NCBI RefSeq assembly: GCF_900100545.1
Contig: NZ_FNDP01000001.1
Span: 411,115-475,114 of the forward strand
Reading direction: 5' to 3'
From: Pseudobutyrivibrio sp. 49
Lineage (GTDB): Bacteria; Bacillota; Clostridia; Lachnospirales; Lachnospiraceae
DNA length: 64,000 nt
Each line of letters opens with the position of its first letter. The stretch's first letter is position 1. Shown one piece after another: positions 62,850 through 64,000 of this stretch. A program made the position numbers and the translations under genes. The notes under the pieces are model-generated. The model saw only the letters and a program-made list of their open reading frames with translations. It had not been told where the DNA came from and searched no databases.

Positions 62850-63593
62850 ATGGAAATATTCGATCTGAGACCTGGCACACCGATTGAATTTACAATTGCC
62901 AGCACAAATTCTGATGTTGAAAACAACATAGATGAGGATAGAAGTGCTTATATCTCCAGCGTCTTTGGTGTTACCAAGAACAAGGATATAGTATTTCATA
63001 TTCCTACGAGAAAGGGACATACAGTCACTATACCGATGAATGTTCCTTTTCATGCTGTCTTCAATACTAAAGCTGGAATGTTTCAGCTTACTGGCGAGAT
63101 TACAAAAAGAGGTCGATTAGAGAATTTTCCGGTATATGTTTTTGAGCCTTCTACCGAGCTTAAAAAGGTTCAAAGAAGAGATTATTATCGATTTGATTGC
63201 TTAATAGCAGTTAAGATATTACCTATTCCTGAGGATGTTGCATATTTACCTAATATGGTTTTGGTAGAACGTGATTTGGAAAAATATGGTAATACCTACG
63301 GTGAACCAGTTGATGGAAATATCGTGGATATAAGTGGTGGTGGCGCTAAAATTCGTGCTAAGAAAGATATTCAGACCGACAAATTTATGTATGTTTCTTT
63401 CAAACTGAAATCTAATACCGTATCTGAACGCATAAATGTAGTTGCGAAAATGATTAAAAATGAATTCAAACAGGATATAGGACTATATGAACATAGAATA
63501 GAATTCCTGTTTAAAGAGGCAGAAGATAGGGAGACAATTATTAAGTACATTTTTGACGAGGAGCGACGCTTAAGAAAGAAGGATCAAGGGTAA
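62850..63593 (+). CDS. YcgR-like PilZ-domain flagellar brake protein
   Basis: Likely c-di-GMP-responsive motor regulator (247 aa, Bacillus YpfA/YcgR type). An N-terminal YcgR_2-type beta barrel precedes a PilZ domain with RRDYYR (R110xxxR114) and DISGGG (D160, S162, G165), both c-di-GMP-binding motifs being intact. ATG 62850 is chosen; the in-frame TTG 62844 overlaps the flhG stop and is less well spaced from AGGG. Presence inside the fla/che operon implies action on the motor. It differs from the tandem PilZ pair at 8691-10316, whose N-terminal regions are not similar by eye. Confidence 0.88.
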   Translation: MEIFDLRPGTPIEFTIASTNSDVENNIDEDRSAYISSVFGVTKNKDIVFHIPTRKGHTVTIPMNVPFHAVFNTKAGMFQLTGEITKRGRLENFPVYVFEPSTELKKVQRRDYYRFDCLIAVKILPIPEDVAYLPNMVLVERDLEKYGNTYGEPVDGNIVDISGGGAKIRAKKDIQTDKFMYVSFKLKSNTVSERINVVAKMIKNEFKQDIGLYEHRIEFLFKEAEDRETIIKYIFDEERRLRKKDQG

Positions 63594-63596
63594 AGA

Positions 63597-64000
63597 ATGT
63601 ATAAGATTTTGGTTGTTGATGATTCTGCACTTATGCGAAGGGTTATCTGTGATATTATCAACGCAGATAGTGATTTTCGTGTAGTCGACGTTAGTGCAGA
63701 CGGCGAAGATGCTTACAATAAAATAAAGAACAATCCATATGATCTTGTGGTACTTGATATGGTTCTTCCTAAGCTACAGGGCGTCGATTTACTTGCCAAG
63801 CTTTACAATGAGAAGATACCGTTTAATGCTGTTCTTGTTAGTTCTATTTTGAAGGAGGATACAGAAAGTACCATAAGGGCTTTGGAGTATGGTGCTTTAG
63901 ACTTTGTAGTAAAGCCTATCAGATCAGGCAGCGATACCAGGGATGTATTTGGTCGACAGTTGGTTACGGCGTTGCATAATGCAACTAAGCAATCAAGCTT
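63597..64000 (+). CDS. cheB: Chemotaxis methylesterase CheB, 5' part cut by the window edge
   Basis: Only the N-terminal receiver domain and linker start (134 codons) are in the window. The receiver has the acid pair in ILVVDDSALMRRV, phospho-acceptor Asp54 in VVLDMVLPKLQG, and Lys in FVVKPIRSG. The DDSALMRR wording and position after the PilZ gene in a fla/che operon point to CheB, which demethylates receptors; the methylesterase domain should lie beyond 64000. The ATG follows the preceding stop by 3 bases, with AGGG upstream. Confidence 0.82.
   Translation, partial: MYKILVVDDSALMRRVICDIINADSDFRVVDVSADGEDAYNKIKNNPYDLVVLDMVLPKLQGVDLLAKLYNEKIPFNAVLVSSILKEDTESTIRALEYGALDFVVKPIRSGSDTRDVFGRQLVTALHNATKQSS

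Overview
The window is about 64 kb of low-GC Firmicutes chromosome and reads as a motile member of the Lachnospiraceae, close to Pseudobutyrivibrio, Butyrivibrio or Roseburia. The evidence is the AT-rich sequence with strong AGGAGG ribosome-binding sites, TTGACA/TATAAT-type promoters, a CIRCE-controlled hrcA-grpE-dnaK-dnaJ operon, codY, a class II galT, a clostridial-order fla/che operon, and a secreted protein with the YPDVV...YGKAEGR motif that I associate with this family. The genus is an inference. No rRNA, tRNA, IS element, prophage, CRISPR array or defence locus was seen, and no gene-free stretch exceeds 300 bases.

Region by region: 65-3711 holds thrS, a PflA-like radical SAM protein and a secreted SGNH-type hydrolase. 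3788-8403 holds a class I amidotransferase, a complete polar-amino-acid ABC importer, a cytidylate-kinase-like protein and holA. 8441-10316 holds a small antisense ORF and two tandem PilZ genes. 10325-14743, on the minus strand, holds dus, rpsT, hemW and lepA. 14884-19742 is the heat-shock operon with CIRCE. 19867-27833 holds galT, a three-gene VTC / DUF4956 / beta-helix lipoprotein operon, gltX, a short UvrD-like helicase and a DUF1292 gene. 27964-31400 holds a GlgX-like GH13 protein whose catalytic residues look lost, a DUF5662 protein and trpS. 31490-37259 holds yifB, dprA, topA and codY. 37538 to the right edge is the flagellar/chemotaxis locus from flgB to a truncated cheB.

How the parts connect: the flagellar locus encodes the rod, the MS ring, the C ring and switch (FliG, FliM, FliY), the export apparatus (FliH, I, J, O, P, Q, R, FlhB, FlhA), hook assembly (FliK, FlgD, FlgE), the stator (MotA, MotB), placement factors (FlhF, FlhG), CheY, CheB and a YcgR-like PilZ brake. 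It has two clear sigma-A-type promoters, before flgB and before motA, separated by a terminator after flgE. codY lies directly upstream. A 13-of-15 match to the CodY consensus sits over the -35 and spacer of the flgB promoter, and a 12-of-15 match sits just upstream of codY's own promoter, which suggests nutritional repression of motility and autoregulation. Three PilZ proteins suggest c-di-GMP input.

Most of the window is core genome and I do not see a clearly new system. The items most worth following are: the second tandem PilZ gene, which is apparently frameshifted at an A7 tract; the degenerate GH13 protein; the VTC-DUF4956-beta-helix operon; the CodY sites; the hairpin cluster between fliE and fliF; and a terminator embedded in the last codons of the helicase gene.
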